NCBI RefSeq assembly: GCF_003590095.1
Contig: NC_039481.1
Span: 8,897,895-8,961,894 of the forward strand
Length of the DNA stretch: 64,000 nt
Source of the DNA: Trichoplusia ni
Taxonomy: Eukaryota > Arthropoda > Insecta > Lepidoptera > Noctuidae
Direction: 5' to 3'
This document shows, piece after piece, positions 50,817-63,221 of this stretch (its first letter is position 1; each line of letters starts with the position of its first letter). Made by a program: the position numbers and the translations under genes. The notes under the pieces were generated by a model. It did no database searches. It was not told the DNA's origin and saw nothing but the letters and a program-made list of their open reading frames with translations.

Positions 50817-51878
50817 ACGAAACTCTTCACTTCCAAGTCAAATGAATTTGAACTCGAGGCGTTAGAAGTCCACAATGAATTCAGAGCAGAACATGGAGTA
50901 CCTCCTCTAGTGCTCAGCAAGGAAATCAGTAAAGTCAGCCAGAAATGGGCTGAAGAGTTAGCGAAAAAAGATGCTATGGCATACAGCCTGAACAAGAGCT
51001 ATGGAGAAAACGTCTACTGCGGTTGGTCAGCTGACCCCAACACGAAAATCAAAGCTAGAGACTGCATCGAAAAATGGTACAGTGAAATAAACAACTTCTC
51101 CTTTGGAAGAGAACCAGAAGTCCTTACTTGCGGCCATTTCACTCAAGTCGTTTGGAAATCAACCAGAGAATTAGGAGTCGGAAGTGCAAAAAGCAAAACT
51201 GGAAAACTTTACGTTGTTGCCAACTACTACCCACCTGGTAACTTCAGCAACCAATTTGTAAAGAACATTCCTCCACCAGGTGCTGGTCAGTTCAGAACAA
51301 ATTCCAACAACTCTCCAAGAGAATCAAACAACAATTTATCTCCTCCGTCCCCAAACCAAAGAAACAGCAAGAATTTAAGTGAACTTGCATCAGATTTAGT
51401 AAGCCGGTTCAAATCGACGTCAATAACTAGTGAAAAATTTGATGAAGAATTTTTGAAGGCCCACAATGATTACCGTAAGCAGCACGGAGTAAAACCTTTG
51501 GAACTAAACAAGAAGCTTTGTAAATACGCCGAAGAATGGTCTAAAACGTTAGCGAAGAAAGGTCAAACAGAACACAGAGATCAAAACGATTATGGAGAAA
51601 ATATATTCTCCGCTTGGTCTTCAGATCCTAACTTTACAGTATCAGGAAGAGATCCGGTAGACAAATGGTACAGCGAAGTCAACAATCATCAGTTTGGTAG
51701 AGAGCCTTCAGATTTAAAATCTGGACATTTCTCCCAAGTAATTTGGGAAGATACAAAGGAATTAGGTGTTGGTGTAGCCAAGTCCAAAGAAGGGCAAATT
51801 TACGTTGTTGCCTATTACAACCCACCTGGCAATGTTATTGGCAGTTTTGCAAGCAAAGTCAAACCTCCTATTAATTAA
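50817..51878 (+). CDS. Tandem CAP-domain (GAPR-1/PR-1-like) protein, terminal exon
   Basis: This exon encodes 353 residues and a TAA stop. The left edge is set by an acceptor (cattcatctttttcag, ending at 50816), and the frame is already open in phase 0 there with no ATG, so at least one upstream exon exists. Domain 1 spans about residues 13-145 (VHNEFRAEHG, YGENVYCGW, KWYSEINN, GHFTQVVW, YVVANYYPPGN). A linker rich in Asn, Ser and Pro (about 146-205) follows, then domain 2 at about 208-350 (AHNDYRKQHG, YGENIFSAW, KWYSEVNN, GHFSQVIW, YVVAYYNPPGN). These are the CAP family signature boxes, closest in style to Golgi-associated PR-1 (GAPR-1) proteins. Domain 2 keeps both cavity histidines (253, 304) and both glutamates (261, 287). 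Domain 1 keeps two Glu (64, 90) and one His (107), but has Tyr56 where the first His is expected. CAP proteins bind lipids or act extracellularly; the role here is not known. A GTG at 50910 is internal Val, not a start. Confidence 0.93.
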   Translation, partial: TKLFTSKSNEFELEALEVHNEFRAEHGVPPLVLSKEISKVSQKWAEELAKKDAMAYSLNKSYGENVYCGWSADPNTKIKARDCIEKWYSEINNFSFGREPEVLTCGHFTQVVWKSTRELGVGSAKSKTGKLYVVANYYPPGNFSNQFVKNIPPPGAGQFRTNSNNSPRESNNNLSPPSPNQRNSKNLSELASDLVSRFKSTSITSEKFDEEFLKAHNDYRKQHGVKPLELNKKLCKYAEEWSKTLAKKGQTEHRDQNDYGENIFSAWSSDPNFTVSGRDPVDKWYSEVNNHQFGREPSDLKSGHFSQVIWEDTKELGVGVAKSKEGQIYVVAYYNPPGNVIGSFASKVKPPIN

Positions 51879-52252
51879 ATTGTTTCCATTCCAAACATTT
51901 TCAGCCAAAGATACATTCCTCACGTATTTAAGTAGTATTAAGATGACATCAATATTATTTTTCTACATGATATACCTCTATTTATTGTGCTATACGTATG
52001 TTTAATTATATTTATAGTTCGTATTTTTTCCAAAGAAGTTTTATTGCTTGTGCTTGTGCAGCTACAAATGACAAACAGGCAAACTCAATTTTTCCTTATT
52101 ATCATTTTTGCTATTCTGAATTATTTCGTTTCCCCGTAATAGAGCGATTTAACTAAAAACTTGTTACATTTTCTGAATTGTTAAAAACCATTCAGTAAGC
52201 TGGTGCAGTTATGTGATTAACGTCTGACTTTTTACTTGCTCATTGTTAGAGT

Positions 52253-52258
52253 AATAAA
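52253..52258 (+). promoter_or_regulatory. Possible polyadenylation signal of the CAP gene
   Basis: AATAAA lies 375 bases after the CAP stop codon. In AT-rich DNA this hexamer is common by chance, so this is only a plausible 3' end. Confidence 0.25.
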
Positions 52259-53251
52259 AATGGGTTAAATCCTTTTTTAAAGCATTAATTTTTATACGAA
52301 TTCCTAAATTCAGTTGAAAAGAATGGAGTCCAAATTTTATGAATGAATATGATGTAAAAAATTTAAGAATTTAGTTTCAAATCGAACCGTTAAAATCTGT
52401 AGGCAATTTTAGGAAAAAAGCAAGAGAAAATAATATAAAACCTCGATCTCCAAACCTTTAAGGTGTTCAGTCATATGGATAGATAGTGCAAATTGCCATA
52501 TTTAATTTTATCATTTCGCCGAATTTTAACATCGACTAAATGAATAAGATTTATTTCACGCAAAAGAGAAGCACATTGTTCAGAGCTCACGAACTTATCT
52601 TCAGAATTTCTCTTTCACTGCTCGCCCTTTTACCGGGTTTATGAACTTATTGTTTTCGCGAACAAAACATTGGTGTGGATCCAAAAATAAGAGCGACAGT
52701 TCTGCGCTAAATGTTAAATTACCCAGATATATCTGGCCGTGAAAAGGTTAAAACATGAAAGGTACTTCATATCGACCTTCAACTGTGCGCTTGAAGAGAA
52801 CTTGCCCACAAAATAGATGTAGATAAAGCATGAATCGTTGCAAGGGTATCTACGAGCACACTTTACTACTAAAATTTGTTATAACTGGCCAAAAACAATT
52901 TTGAATCTTATTTGTTTGGTGGCAAAGTCGGTTTTGTATTGATTTTTATTTTAATAGAACCAAAGTAAGGTGCTCGATGTCTCGTTGGAATTTCGTATCA
53001 TTAGTTTTGAAAAGCGTGTTTCAGAGTTGCGAACAGTCACTTAGTGGACTCGTAAATTTTAGTGGAACCTTTTTGTTAGAAGTGATATATTTATGGCTTG
53101 GTGTACCGCCTCTTGTTTAAAGTAAATGATTAACACGTTGCCTAGTTTATTGCTTTGGACAGTTGAAGGTATTTTTCGAGCTTACTTAAAGTTAGGAAGG
53201 ATTTTTTGTACGTAGGAACTTAACTAACAGCGTTAGTTTATTTTATTTAAG

Positions 53252-53474
53252 ACAAGCTGTTGCCCGCGACTTCGTCCGCGTGGTTAGAAGATATAAGTTA
53301 TGATTTAACCTGCCCTATTTTTTCCACATTTTCCATTGTGTCTTCGCTCCTATTAGTCGCAGCGTGATGGTATATAGCCTAATTTTTCAATTTGAACCAG
53401 TAGTTCCCGAGATTAGCGCGTTCAAACAAACAAACAAACAAACAAACTCTTCAGCCTTATATATTAGTATAGAT
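53252..53474 (-). mobile_element. Helitron-like element
   Basis: Minus-strand 5' end ATCTATACTAATATATAAGG and 3' end with hairpin CCGCG/CGCGG then GGCAACAGCTTGT (terminal CTAGT mutated). A CAAA microsatellite of six units lies near its 5' end. It sits between the CAP exon and the secreted-protein gene. Confidence 0.65.
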
Positions 53475-54491
53475 ATAACAATTAGTTTCCTGTGATGGTC
53501 ACCCAAGCTTAAGCTTCTCAATTCGTAAAGCATATCATTGTAATTAAATATAAAATCTGGTTGTTGAAAAACATGTCCATCCTTAAAATATGTTCTAAGG
53601 GCATTCTCTTTTCGCCTTTCTTCATATTTACTTGTGACATACATGTCATGTTGACAAGTGAAAAATGTGTAATGATTGCCGACATTTTTAGTAACAATGA
53701 AATTACTTGAGCGTTAAGATATAAAAGTGTGAGTAATGTCAAGAATGCGTGTTTTACGTAGTCGTCTGTGACTTTTATTGAAACTAGTGTTGCTGTGTTG
53801 GTTGGTTTCCACTCATATTGGTCTCACTGAATAATTCTGCATTTCATAGGTTGTACTGAATATTATCAAATGGTGCAAATACAGTACTGGGCAGGTATGA
53901 ACCTCAAAAAATAGGTGCCTCTGTTTCACATGATTTAATTCTATTACCTTTTTAGGTAATTTCGACAAGGAGAATTAAAGATGGCGTGAACATTTTTTCT
54001 TTTCGGAAAAGTCCTGAAAATCGTCGTGCAGTATTGTTCTTACATAATCACTCATAAAGTTAACATTATAATGGTTATGGAAGGCTCCCAACTGTCTATT
54101 TTATGTTCACAACCCATATTCCGTCCTTTGCCCTTTGAGTACCGGGGCCACGGTAACCCTTTCTACTTGCCCCCTGAACTTTTCCCCAAAAACTAAAACG
54201 TCACGTACAGAACACCGTTTCACCAGTCCTGAACTTTGGTTTTCCTAAACTTTGTAAGCCTGAAATTTTTGACTACAAGTTAAATATTACAAGATTCTAA
54301 CATACAAACTTACAAGCATACATATCCTTTACACACGACAGAACTTGGTAAGCAAGTGTCCTATTTCACGCCGTGCATTCAATATTGTAGTTCCAGTGGA
54401 ATTGATGAGAAAAGTTTTATTACTGTTGCGTTCCACGTTGAAATGTAACTGTTTTTATATTTGTTTTGTATTATTTTTTAAGTGAATTAAT

Positions 54492-54521
54492 ATGAATGTT
54501 TTAATTGCTGCCGTTTGCCTG
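54492..54521 (+). CDS. Candidate secreted protein, exon 1 (start of signal peptide)
   Basis: ATG opens MNVLIAAVCL and the exon stops exactly at a codon boundary before a donor (CTG, then gtaggattt). The ten residues are hydrophobic after the first two, as expected of the first half of a signal peptide. The next phase-0 exon (55194) completes the signal with NIAIVNA, giving a good cleavage context before KYAV. Read straight through, the frame would stop seven codons after CTG (five sense codons, GFFIDT region, then TAA), so splicing is needed. The start was chosen because it is the only ATG giving this signal-peptide join. The upstream 5' UTR is not delimited. Confidence 0.55.
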
Positions 54522-54667
54522 GTAGGATTTTTTATTGACACTTAATTTTCGTTGGTATTTGTTTATTTTAAAATGTCACATTTTTGCTGGTGGATTCTTG
54601 TGATTTTTTTATTCGCCCGAATAGGCGATGTAAAACTAGCATTTATTTTTTTTACAAATGTGTGAGA

Positions 54668-54735
54668 GAAAAAAGTGGAAGAAGAGTAGTTGGGCCTTTG
54701 CCCAGGAGTAACACTTTTCAGGCTGGTAATAAAAT
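54668..54735 (+). mobile_element. LINE 3'-end remnant
   Basis: TTGGGCCTTTGCCCAGGAGT and TTTTCAGGCTGGTAATAAAA resemble a lepidopteran LINE 3' end. It lies in the first intron of the candidate secreted gene. Confidence 0.4.
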
Positions 54736-55193
54736 AAAAGTCGAGTCGCTTTTTCGCTGAGTTGGATAAAAGTTAAGTATGAAAATCTGTATTGACTCCG
54801 AATGATTGCTATGTGGAAATTAAAAGGCGTATCATTAAAAAAATACCTATCTGCCTAGAACACCGTCACAGCACACTGCTCTCGGCAGCACTCACCTAGC
54901 CTTTTTAGGATAATGTAATATCAGAGTCCCGAATCATGAGTTGACACGGGGTTCGAACGCAGTAAACTGTTCACCAGAAATGGTAGGGAAAAAGGTAAAC
55001 AATTACTTGTTTCCAAATTGTAAACGCAATCAAAATAAATCACACACATAAGTACCAGTACTTAAGGCAAATATAATATGGAAAATTCATTCAAATCGAT
55101 CGTCCTTACAACAAAAGATGTGTGTACATTTTAAGCCTGTTATCAAGTGCTCCAAATAACAGACAGACATACAAACATGTTTAATGATTTCAG

Positions 55194-55259
55194 AATATTG
55201 CCATTGTGAACGCGAAGTATGCTGTCATCGACGTTGATAAAATATTGAACATAATTCAG
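55194..55259 (+). CDS. Candidate secreted protein, exon 2
   Basis: Sixty-six bases (22 codons) sit between an acceptor (ttaatgatttcag) and a strong donor (CAG, then gtaagc), phase 0 at both ends. It encodes NIAIVNAKYAVIDVDKILNI followed by IQ. The first seven residues complete the hydrophobic signal peptide begun in exon 1, and the remainder is the mature N-terminus (KYAVIDVD). The product family is not recognised. The next supported exon is 6.6 kb away at 61869 and is also phase 0, so the reading frame is preserved, but small exons in between could have been missed. Confidence 0.6.
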
Positions 55260-55281
55260 GTAAGCTTTTGGTTTGGTTTTG

Positions 55282-55330
55282 ACTAGCTTTTGCACGCGAC
55301 TTTGTTCGCCTTGAATTGAATTTGTTCTAG
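55282..55330 (-). mobile_element. Helitron-like 3'-end fragment
   Basis: ACTAGCTTTTGCACGCGACT on the + strand is the complement of a Helitron 3' end. Only about 50 bases remain, just after exon 2 of the secreted gene. Confidence 0.4.
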
Positions 55331-58300
55331 AAAATTTTACTTAAATGAATTAAGACTGAGATTTGACTTCTGGTTTTTGCAAAACGTAAGGTTGAATGTA
55401 TAAACCTAAAATTGTATGCATAAAAAAATAAGTTAAAATTTAACATTAAGTTTCAAGCATAATTACATCAGACTCAAAACTATAATATAAATATACTGAA
55501 CAATGAAACATCGCGAATAGAAACGAATGGGAAATTTTAAATCAACTGAACAACAACTGAAGTGCCCTTAATTTAATACATTTGAGCAGTCCATCACATT
55601 TATCATATACAATTGCTGTCTCTATTTTACTCTGTTTCTTTTGTTTAAACAGCTCAATTATTATAAATCGAGTGATCTTATAAGGCCTTATAGGCAATCA
55701 TCGCAAGCAGATCATTTAAAGTAACTCACAAGCAAACAATATTAATTAACGGTAATACATAAATCGAAATTAATATCAAAACTTCTAATTGCACATAAAA
55801 TCACTAACAGGGGAATTATTTTGACAAATTAAACGTCAAATGTAAGCCCAACACTAATTAGCTAGTGGTGGGATCGTTTCCCGATCTACGTTGAACTGCG
55901 GATATCAGAAATCCGAAGCTAATCTCGTATTAAGTTTGGAGCCGATGAATTTGTGGGTTGTGATACTCGCTGTTGTTGTTAAACTCAAATAGCATTAGTA
56001 AATTACACAGAAAGTGATTTGAACTCACCTTTCGCCTACAATACTTTACTAAAACATTCGTATACATATTTGCCCTTGTAGAAAACTGTTCACGATTGAT
56101 TGTGAAAAACGATCAAATTTTAAGGTTTTTTACGGAAAATTGCTTGTTTTATTTCCATATTCTGTTCTATAATAAAGTAATGATGATTATCTAAAGAGGT
56201 TCAAACCGAGATGTCTCGAATCTGCAAATAACTAGATACTTAGGTGAATGCACGAACGGGTTGGATGTAGCTATTTTCAGCCGATGCAAGTTGAATATAT
56301 TCCAGTTCTGTTGGCGAAATTATAAATGAGGAAAATTTGATGAGAGTACTGACGTACTACCAAACTCATTTGTTAGGGTTCTGTATCTGAAAGGTCCGTC
56401 TATAATCAGGTCGTTTGGTTACCACTGCCTCGCGATCATAAATTAATTTGTCACTTAACCGTTTTCTTTTGGTTTCTTTGCACGGAACCCTTTAAAAATG
56501 TAATTCTATAAAGACATCGAAAAAAACACTCACGCACAAACAAACTCTAAATACGAAGAAAGCAACCTCCCAAAGATATAAAAGATTTTCGAAGAAACGA
56601 AGAATATATTACGGACACGTATTTTTCCCATATGTTCCGAGTTGCTTGCCTATAGCCGCTTATGAGGTAGTTATAAATGATGGAACGACCTAACTTCGAA
56701 CGTGAGAAAACTTTCGTTTGCAATGGGAATTTCCCATTTCATAACTAGCTGGATGGATTAGTGGGATACGAATCTAGTGGGATTAGGTATTTGCATGTGG
56801 TTTCGAAGTTTTTGGTTTACTCGTGACTGTACTCTGTAGGGAAATAAGGGTGTATATGTAGTCATGTGTTACTAGTGTCATGTATTAATAGTTGACACTG
56901 GCAGCTTTGTTTGTGTCAAAGTTTTCTACTTCACGAGGCATAGAGATAAAAATGAGTAGTGAGGTAATTTCAACCTATCATGGTTATGATCAAAAATTTA
57001 TGATTATTTTAAATTAATATTTTTAAACTTATCTGCGAGTATGTACATCTTACTAGACTTTTAGAAAACAAAAACAATCAATAAAGAAAAAAACCCTTAA
57101 CAACACTCACATTCCGTTTGATTTAAATTCTGAAAGTTTCCGCGAATTTCCGCCGTAAGTGATTTGCTAATAGCACGTTGTACAAATTTTGCTCAAATCT
57201 GACCAATTTAAATTGTCGCTTTTCCAGCAGAAATTCCTTTGAACACGTGTCCATCGTAATTTTGCTGTTATAACAAACATACGCTTCCACATAATGCAAG
57301 GTACTCTCGTCGGCGTCAAAATCGATTTTATAATAGGGTGAAGTAGCCCGTTATTGGTTCTGAAGAGTGTACTGAAAAGAGATTGCCTAAATCGTGTGAG
57401 TTGTAAATAAGATATTTAAGGAAAGATTTAATACGTTTTGAAATACAATAAAATGAGTTTTCCCTAAAACAGTTGACATAATACGAGGGTTGGGGTCAGT
57501 AAAGGAACAAAAAAATCTGAAAGTTCTTGATTTTCTAAAATAGTTATAAACCTTTGACCATTTCAATAATTTATAATTAACTGTGACAAAGGAACGTTCA
57601 ACCAGATTTTTTTAACTATAAATTTTATTGATGTGCCTAATTTCTTTAAATTTGGCACTGTAATCCACAAAAGCAAAAAACTGCTTGTTAAGAAAAAAAC
57701 AAGAAATAATACAGCTTATACCTGGCACCTGTCATGATGATGTTGAGGCAGTCAACCACCTAAGATAGAGTAAAACATTAATCTCCATAGCCGATAATTG
57801 GTACATTTACCTTCCATAAACTTGTTACGAGCTCACTCCGTACGTAGATGGAAAATTAAGTACATATAGCGACGCAGGTTGCACCCCGTGGTTCATAGCC
57901 TTTAGTGCATATACGATGAATTTCATTTGCGATATGCGCTGCCCGCTACGTGATGGATCTTGTTAAAATTAGGACTTCGTAGTATGTTTGCTTTACATCA
58001 ATCAATTTTAGTTTTGTTTGATCTTTATTTAATTGCGTTGTTCACATAGTTCTAATATGATATTGATATGCATATTTATCACCTTGTTGGGTTTTCTTTT
58101 TGTTTCATAATCTTTGAGAGTTAAAGATGTTTTTTTTTAATATCTTGATTCCTATTATCCTCGACCTTTCCTTTATTCGATTGTTCATACTTAAAGCCTT
58201 TAAAAATAAATATACTATTTAAATCTGAAAAGAGTCACACAGAGCTGGCCTGAATTCCTAGAGTGTAAACGTTAACTAATGTAAATTGCCTTAATGATCA

Positions 58301-58919
58301 CTTTATAAAGCAGTTATAGTTTTAGACTATAAGTGAATTATTTCCTACATAAAGTATTAAATGTTTCTCGATTGATTGATTAAACACTGCTTACTCAATT
58401 AAATTCCTCGCAATCATACCCGTCTCTTACACAAAATAACCAATTCCGTTTCGCGACGCTTACAAATTAGGCAGTAACTCAGAGTAACAACTCGCATTTC
58501 TCATGACGCAATCGTCTTACAATTTCCGATCTCGCTTTTTATACTTCTAAGGAGGTTTTAATGGATTTTTTTAAGTCATGATACGTTAGTAATTGCCGAT
58601 TATTTAACCGTCAATCAATTTCAAAAGGTCTTGGACAAACGTCTCGTGCTGTCAAAGTAGGAGCAGACTTAGTTAAGTTGCATCTCAGTAGTAAGGGGTA
58701 GAGTCTTTCTGTATTGGTACTGCTTTCTGCATATAATTAATTTTGCTCTTTGGTACATATAAGGCCTAAAGCTACATTCTGTTTAGAAATGTTGAAGTTT
58801 ACCCCTTTAAGAAATTGTGTTGAACTTTTGTTCTACCATATTATTATGTTGTTACCTAAATAAGACAGCGTGAAAAATTGTCAGGAAACTTCTATAAATG
58901 AAACGATTCTTTTATAATT

Positions 58920-59030
58920 ATACCAGCCTATATAGTTGCCACTGCTGAGCACAGGCGTCTTCCCGTACAGGGAAAGTTCGAGCACTGGTCTATTGGTTTG
59001 GAAAAAATAAGCCTCTCTATCGATGGCCGA
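58920..59030 (-). mobile_element. LINE-like remnant
   Basis: CCACTGCTGAGCACAGGCGT followed by CTTCCCGTACAGGGAAAG is a decayed form of a common lepidopteran non-LTR segment. In the 6.6 kb intron. Confidence 0.35.
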
Positions 59031-59744
59031 AACGTAGTCTAATACAAGCCAACAATTCTCATAAAAACATTTTTAATTTGTCTAAACTAGTCCAAAGTCA
59101 CAACTACATATAAAACATGTAGATGGAACTTTGCGTCAACTCATCTCAGAGTTTTCTTAAATAAACTCTTGCTTCGTACACGACAATGTAGCAAATTAAA
59201 CTTGAACATTGTTCTCGTCTCATTTCTACTGTATACGGATGATATTAAACAAAACTTGTAGAATAATTCAAAGAATATTGCATTCATTTTTCATGCTGGC
59301 AATCTTTTATTTTACAACACCTTATTTTTTTTACAAAAGTAGGTACGTGAATAAAATAGTGTAGCAAATATTTTTCTCAGAAACTAATTAGGTATTTTTT
59401 AGAAATCATGTTCTTGAAATAATAACAATTAAATAATCAACGAATTAAAAAACTTGAAGTTAAAACAATAATAAGACAAAACAAAACACTTTCTAAAGTA
59501 ACACGCTTTTATTTTCTGGTTTCCGTTTATTCCTCCAACTTTTGGTCAACGTTAAAATATTTTGACTGCATTTGGAGAGTGTTGAAGCAAAACAGTGTAG
59601 AGTTGCCAAATCCTTTTATTTGTTCAGCAAATTACCACTAGCATACACTGCGGGCCAAAAATATGTGGACAGTTGGTTCATTTCCGGCCTTAAGTATGGG
59701 ACGTTAATCTTGCAGTTAATTGGAAAGGATCAGCTCCGGTTTCC

Positions 59745-59880
59745 ATAGAGCATCATATTTGACCTGTCTGACTGTCTTTCCATCCGTTTGACACCAGGTT
59801 GCACCTCATGAACGTCGATAGCCAGAGAGAAGAAACTTTGTGAGATGATGTATTTATGTTGAGTCTATTACAACATTGCA
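59745..59880 (+). mobile_element. Transposable-element fragment
   Basis: CTGACTGTCTTTCCATCCGT, ACACCAGGTTGCACCTCATG, AACGTCGATAGCCAGAGAG and GATGATGTATTTATGTTG follow the order of a repeat common in moth genomes. No coding capacity. Confidence 0.4.
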
Positions 59881-61868
59881 GGTTCGTCATAAATTTGATG
59901 GGTGACTAAATTAGTTTTTCTTTAATACATTTTAGGTAGGTATGGAATGTTCAGTGTCGCGATTATGACTCACAATTGAGTTTATTTTAATTCATAGATA
60001 TTTATGATAATTTGACCAATTTATACCACGTTTTACCAGAATGAGCTATGTTAAAGAATATAATGAAACCAATCATACAAAGGTATTTACAAGTTATTTT
60101 GATCCTCTTTGAACAGAAACCATTCAAAATAATTACTTCTCGTAAATTTGTTTAGCAACCACGGAATATACAAAACTTCGTATGTTTGTACTTAAGAAAC
60201 TCGAAGATAATTGTACGATATTTGAGAGAATGATCATATCTGAGCAATGCTAAACAGTTGTTAAAATGTTTTTTTTTTTCTTCCTTCTCCACTTTCAAAG
60301 TCTCATACATAAAGAATTCATATTTTGAGAAATGTAACAAAATCGATATAGCTCTTTTTACAAAAAAAAAGCCAAAGAGATAAATAATGATATAAGTTAA
60401 GCCGATCCGGTCGCATTGTGTTATGTAGATCCGTAAAACAAAATCGCGTTCTATGTTAAGGTATTAAAAAAAAGAGGGTTTGCCCTAATGAAATAAGGTA
60501 TCTGTGTTTTAGCAAAACCTTGTTCAGTCAAACAATAGTTCCACGATGTAAAACCTCTTTATAAAATTCAGCCAATAGTATTCTTTGTAAACTGCTAAAC
60601 ACATATTATATAGTTTAAGTTCAAAAATAAGTTATATCTGCCTTTAAGTAATTGTCATATTACTGCGCAATAAGGTTTTCTATAGTACTGCATTTTTTTA
60701 CACTGTTTTTCCAGGTGTTGTGAATTTCAGAAATAAATAGCTGATGCTCTAAAATAGCTATTTGATAAAATAAATTGAATTTTCTATCTTATTATGGACC
60801 ACAGCAGGAGTACACACAATCTATCACCTTCATAAATTGTCACGAAGGACGCAAGACAAACCCGAGTGCAGATTTATATCTCCACAGAATTTAGTGAAAT
60901 ATTTTATAGTTTTTTGGACGAGAAACAAGTATTATAGTTATTTTTAGTACCAGATGTCTACGTTGCTTAATTAATAGCCTATTGAGAAAATAGTTGGTCG
61001 AATTTATCACGGGTCTCATATACATTAAGGAAGGTTTTTAGAGACCCGTACACACCCGAAAGGTAGTATCCTTTTGTCCACCAGTAAGCAAGCTGTTAGT
61101 CATGTCCTGCGATAGCTAGACAAAATCGAAGTCTCTGTTAAGTTTGTTACTGTCCTAACTTTGATTTTGGGTGACAATTAAATATTAGGCGTGCACACAA
61201 ATTATCTTTCATTCTTCATTTTTCTCCCTACTGGTTTCTTTATCTTAAGGCTATTTGTAGGTCAACCTCAGTTTCGCGACGCTGACTGCAGTTTGAGCGG
61301 TCTTTTATTAAAAACCCATAGACTCTCAGTAAATGCTCTATGGCATAGAGGATTCACAATAACTTAACGATAAATAATGAATTCTTTAAGTAAAGTACTG
61401 CTGTACAACACAAAATGATTATTTAAAATTAAAGTTATGCGAATATTTAAGAGCGATAAAACACCATCAATATTGTTATATAAATCTGTGATTCCTTAAC
61501 TTGCTCGCCACTGTTTAGGAAGTTGACTTTATTTCAAGCATGAAAACTTTTTGGTGGAGGAAACCTCTTACGTTACGTATTTCTGTAAGTTTTTAACTTA
61601 CTGAACGTTTAATATAAAATACTATTTGAGCCCCACGTCTTCTGATAGTTGACTTTTCCGAGTGCAGTTGTCATGCTAAAATTGCACAACATTGTTTTTA
61701 ATTATTCGAGAAGAATCTTACAAATGAATGCATCCTTCATTTATTCCTTTTTTTTATTTAAATTCTACAGGGTTGACTGATTTCCGCCAAATGCATAGGC
61801 AATTGTTAAGGTTACGCTACAAAATGAAAAATGTATAAAATTTATCATTATTGATTTATTTTCTACAG

Positions 61869-62041
61869 AGACGTAACACGAACTCCGAATCTAAAGAAAC
61901 AAATGAACCAGTGGAGACATTACCGATAATGCCTGGGTTTTACATGGTGAAGCCTGATGGGATCTCCAACACAGCCTTCAAATATCCGAACGGAAAGGCC
62001 CAAACACCGTTTAGCACTAAGATACAGGATGATATTATAAG
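61869..62041 (+). CDS. Candidate secreted protein, exon 3
   Basis: An acceptor (gatttattttctacag) precedes AGA CGT AAC, and a consensus donor (AAG, then gtgagtt) follows. The 173 bases encode 57 codons plus two bases. The content is polar at first (RRNTNSESKETNEPVE), then LPIMPGFYMVKPDGISNTAF and KYPNGKAQTPF. GC content and codon use are clearly higher than in the flanking introns, which supports true coding. No domain is recognised; the Pro/Gly/Lys-rich, Cys-free sequence looks like a secreted, possibly unstructured segment. The two leftover bases (AG) join the T of the next exon to make a Ser codon. Confidence 0.75.
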
Positions 62042-62095
62042 GTGAGTTATTTCAATAACACCGGAAACGACTTTGAAATATTTGCGGAATTTTAA

Positions 62096-62154
62096 GTGAC
62101 GTCACGCGTCATTTCTATATACTCTGTAATTTGATCAATTTATGTTTGCGGGAC
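62096..62154 (+). repeat. Second copy of the GTGACGTCACGCGT repeat
   Basis: GTGACGTCACGCGTCATTTC, then TGATCAATTTATGTTTGCGG, matches 11049-11104 in reverse. It lies in the intron after exon 3 of the candidate secreted gene. Confidence 0.5.
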
Positions 62155-62178
62155 TGAGGAAAAATCATAAATTAATCA

Positions 62179-62370
62179 TCGTACTAATATTATAATCGCG
62201 AAAGTTTGTATGTTTGATCCTCTTCCACACACAACCCAAACGGATTTAGACGAAACTTGGTATACAGATAGTTTTTAGCTAGGATTAACACATAAGATAG
62301 TCTTTAACCCAATTTTACGTCCCTGTGGAATCATTTTCGATTTGAGCCGGCGGGCAAACGGGCATTTGCT
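62179..62370 (+). mobile_element. Helitron-like element inside an intron
   Basis: TCGTACTAATATTATAATCG starts the copy; GGATTTAGACGAAACTTGGT and a final GCCGGCGGGC segment follow. It lies between exons 3 and 4 of the candidate secreted gene, and the 3' terminus is decayed. Confidence 0.55.
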
Positions 62371-62453
62371 CAACTCATAAAACTACGCTGCATACAATAA
62401 AAAAAATGTCGTCATTAAATTTAGTTTAAATGCTTTTCACACTTTAATTGCAG

Positions 62454-62505
62454 TAAAAAGGAACCAAAAGCTGGGAGTCCTGATTCTGTCAGCAAAGACT
62501 TGATT
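62454..62505 (+). CDS. Candidate secreted protein, exon 4
   Basis: A short exon of 52 bases lies between ctttaattgcag and ATT, then gtaagtag. It completes the split Ser codon and reads KKEPKAGSPDSVSKDLI, ending in phase 0. The fit of both phases with the neighbouring exons is the main support. A Helitron-like fragment lies in the intron just upstream (62179-62370). Confidence 0.7.
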
Positions 62506-63033
62506 GTAAGTAGCACGTGTATTACATTAAAAAAAGAAAAGATAATTTAGAGTACTGCGCAACTAAAACTACTTATGTATGTGTGTATTGACGTTTATTT
62601 TACTCATCGAAAGTAATACATATCGGCACGTAATAAATACTATATTGAATGTATAAAAAGACTGTTGTTTTGATAACCGCGCTAGCTCTCTGCGGGTTGA
62701 CGATTTCAATGTTTTGAATCCAGGTTTTCATACGACTTTTTTCCTTTAATGGTAGAGTGCCTTAGAATAAGTGTAAAAGTACCCATCACCCTCGAAAAGT
62801 TTCATTGATGCCATGCAAGTGTTGAGATTGAACCTACAACACATGCACCTACTTGTACAAGGCTTACAGAAAAAAATATTAAAATTAATGTATGTTTAAA
62901 TAAAGTTTTGATTAAAATTCATTTGATGATTTACTACCACAGCACATTTCAGATTTCAATTAATTAATACCTTTGATAATTATAGTTGTAACCGCAGCTG
63001 CACTAAAAAACTCATTCATTTTATTTGTTACAG

Positions 63034-63083
63034 TTGAAAATATTCAAAGACGTATTTCATGGTGATGCGAATTCACGGGATCG
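63034..63083 (+). CDS. Candidate secreted protein, exon 5
   Basis: Fifty bases lie between ttttatttgttacag and CG, then gtaagc. It reads LKIFKDVFHGDANSRD and leaves two bases (CG) that join G of the next exon into Arg. Both boundaries match splice consensus and the phase agrees with exons 4 and 6. Confidence 0.7.
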
Positions 63084-63221
63084 GTAAGCTATTTTGTTTT
63101 TCTACAAAAATGACTCAACTTCAGCTAACCACACTGTTGTAGAAGCAAGATAGTGCGTTACACAGCATCTCGAAGTGGAACATTTATTTCATACTCCTCC
63201 TTTTTACTATATCTAAATTGT

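Larger units (their letters stand above)
55331..61868. other. Large intron of the candidate secreted gene
   Basis: Holds LINE-like and other repeat fragments (58920-59030, 59745-59880; moth repeat pieces at 56374-56400 and 56480-56510). No further exon with good splice sites and phase was found, though exons under 60 bases could be missed. Confidence 0.45.

Noticed and set aside
50910..50912. GTG as the start codon of the CAP protein
   Set aside because: Conserved CAP sequence (VHNEFRAEHG) lies upstream in the same frame, so this is an internal Val codon.
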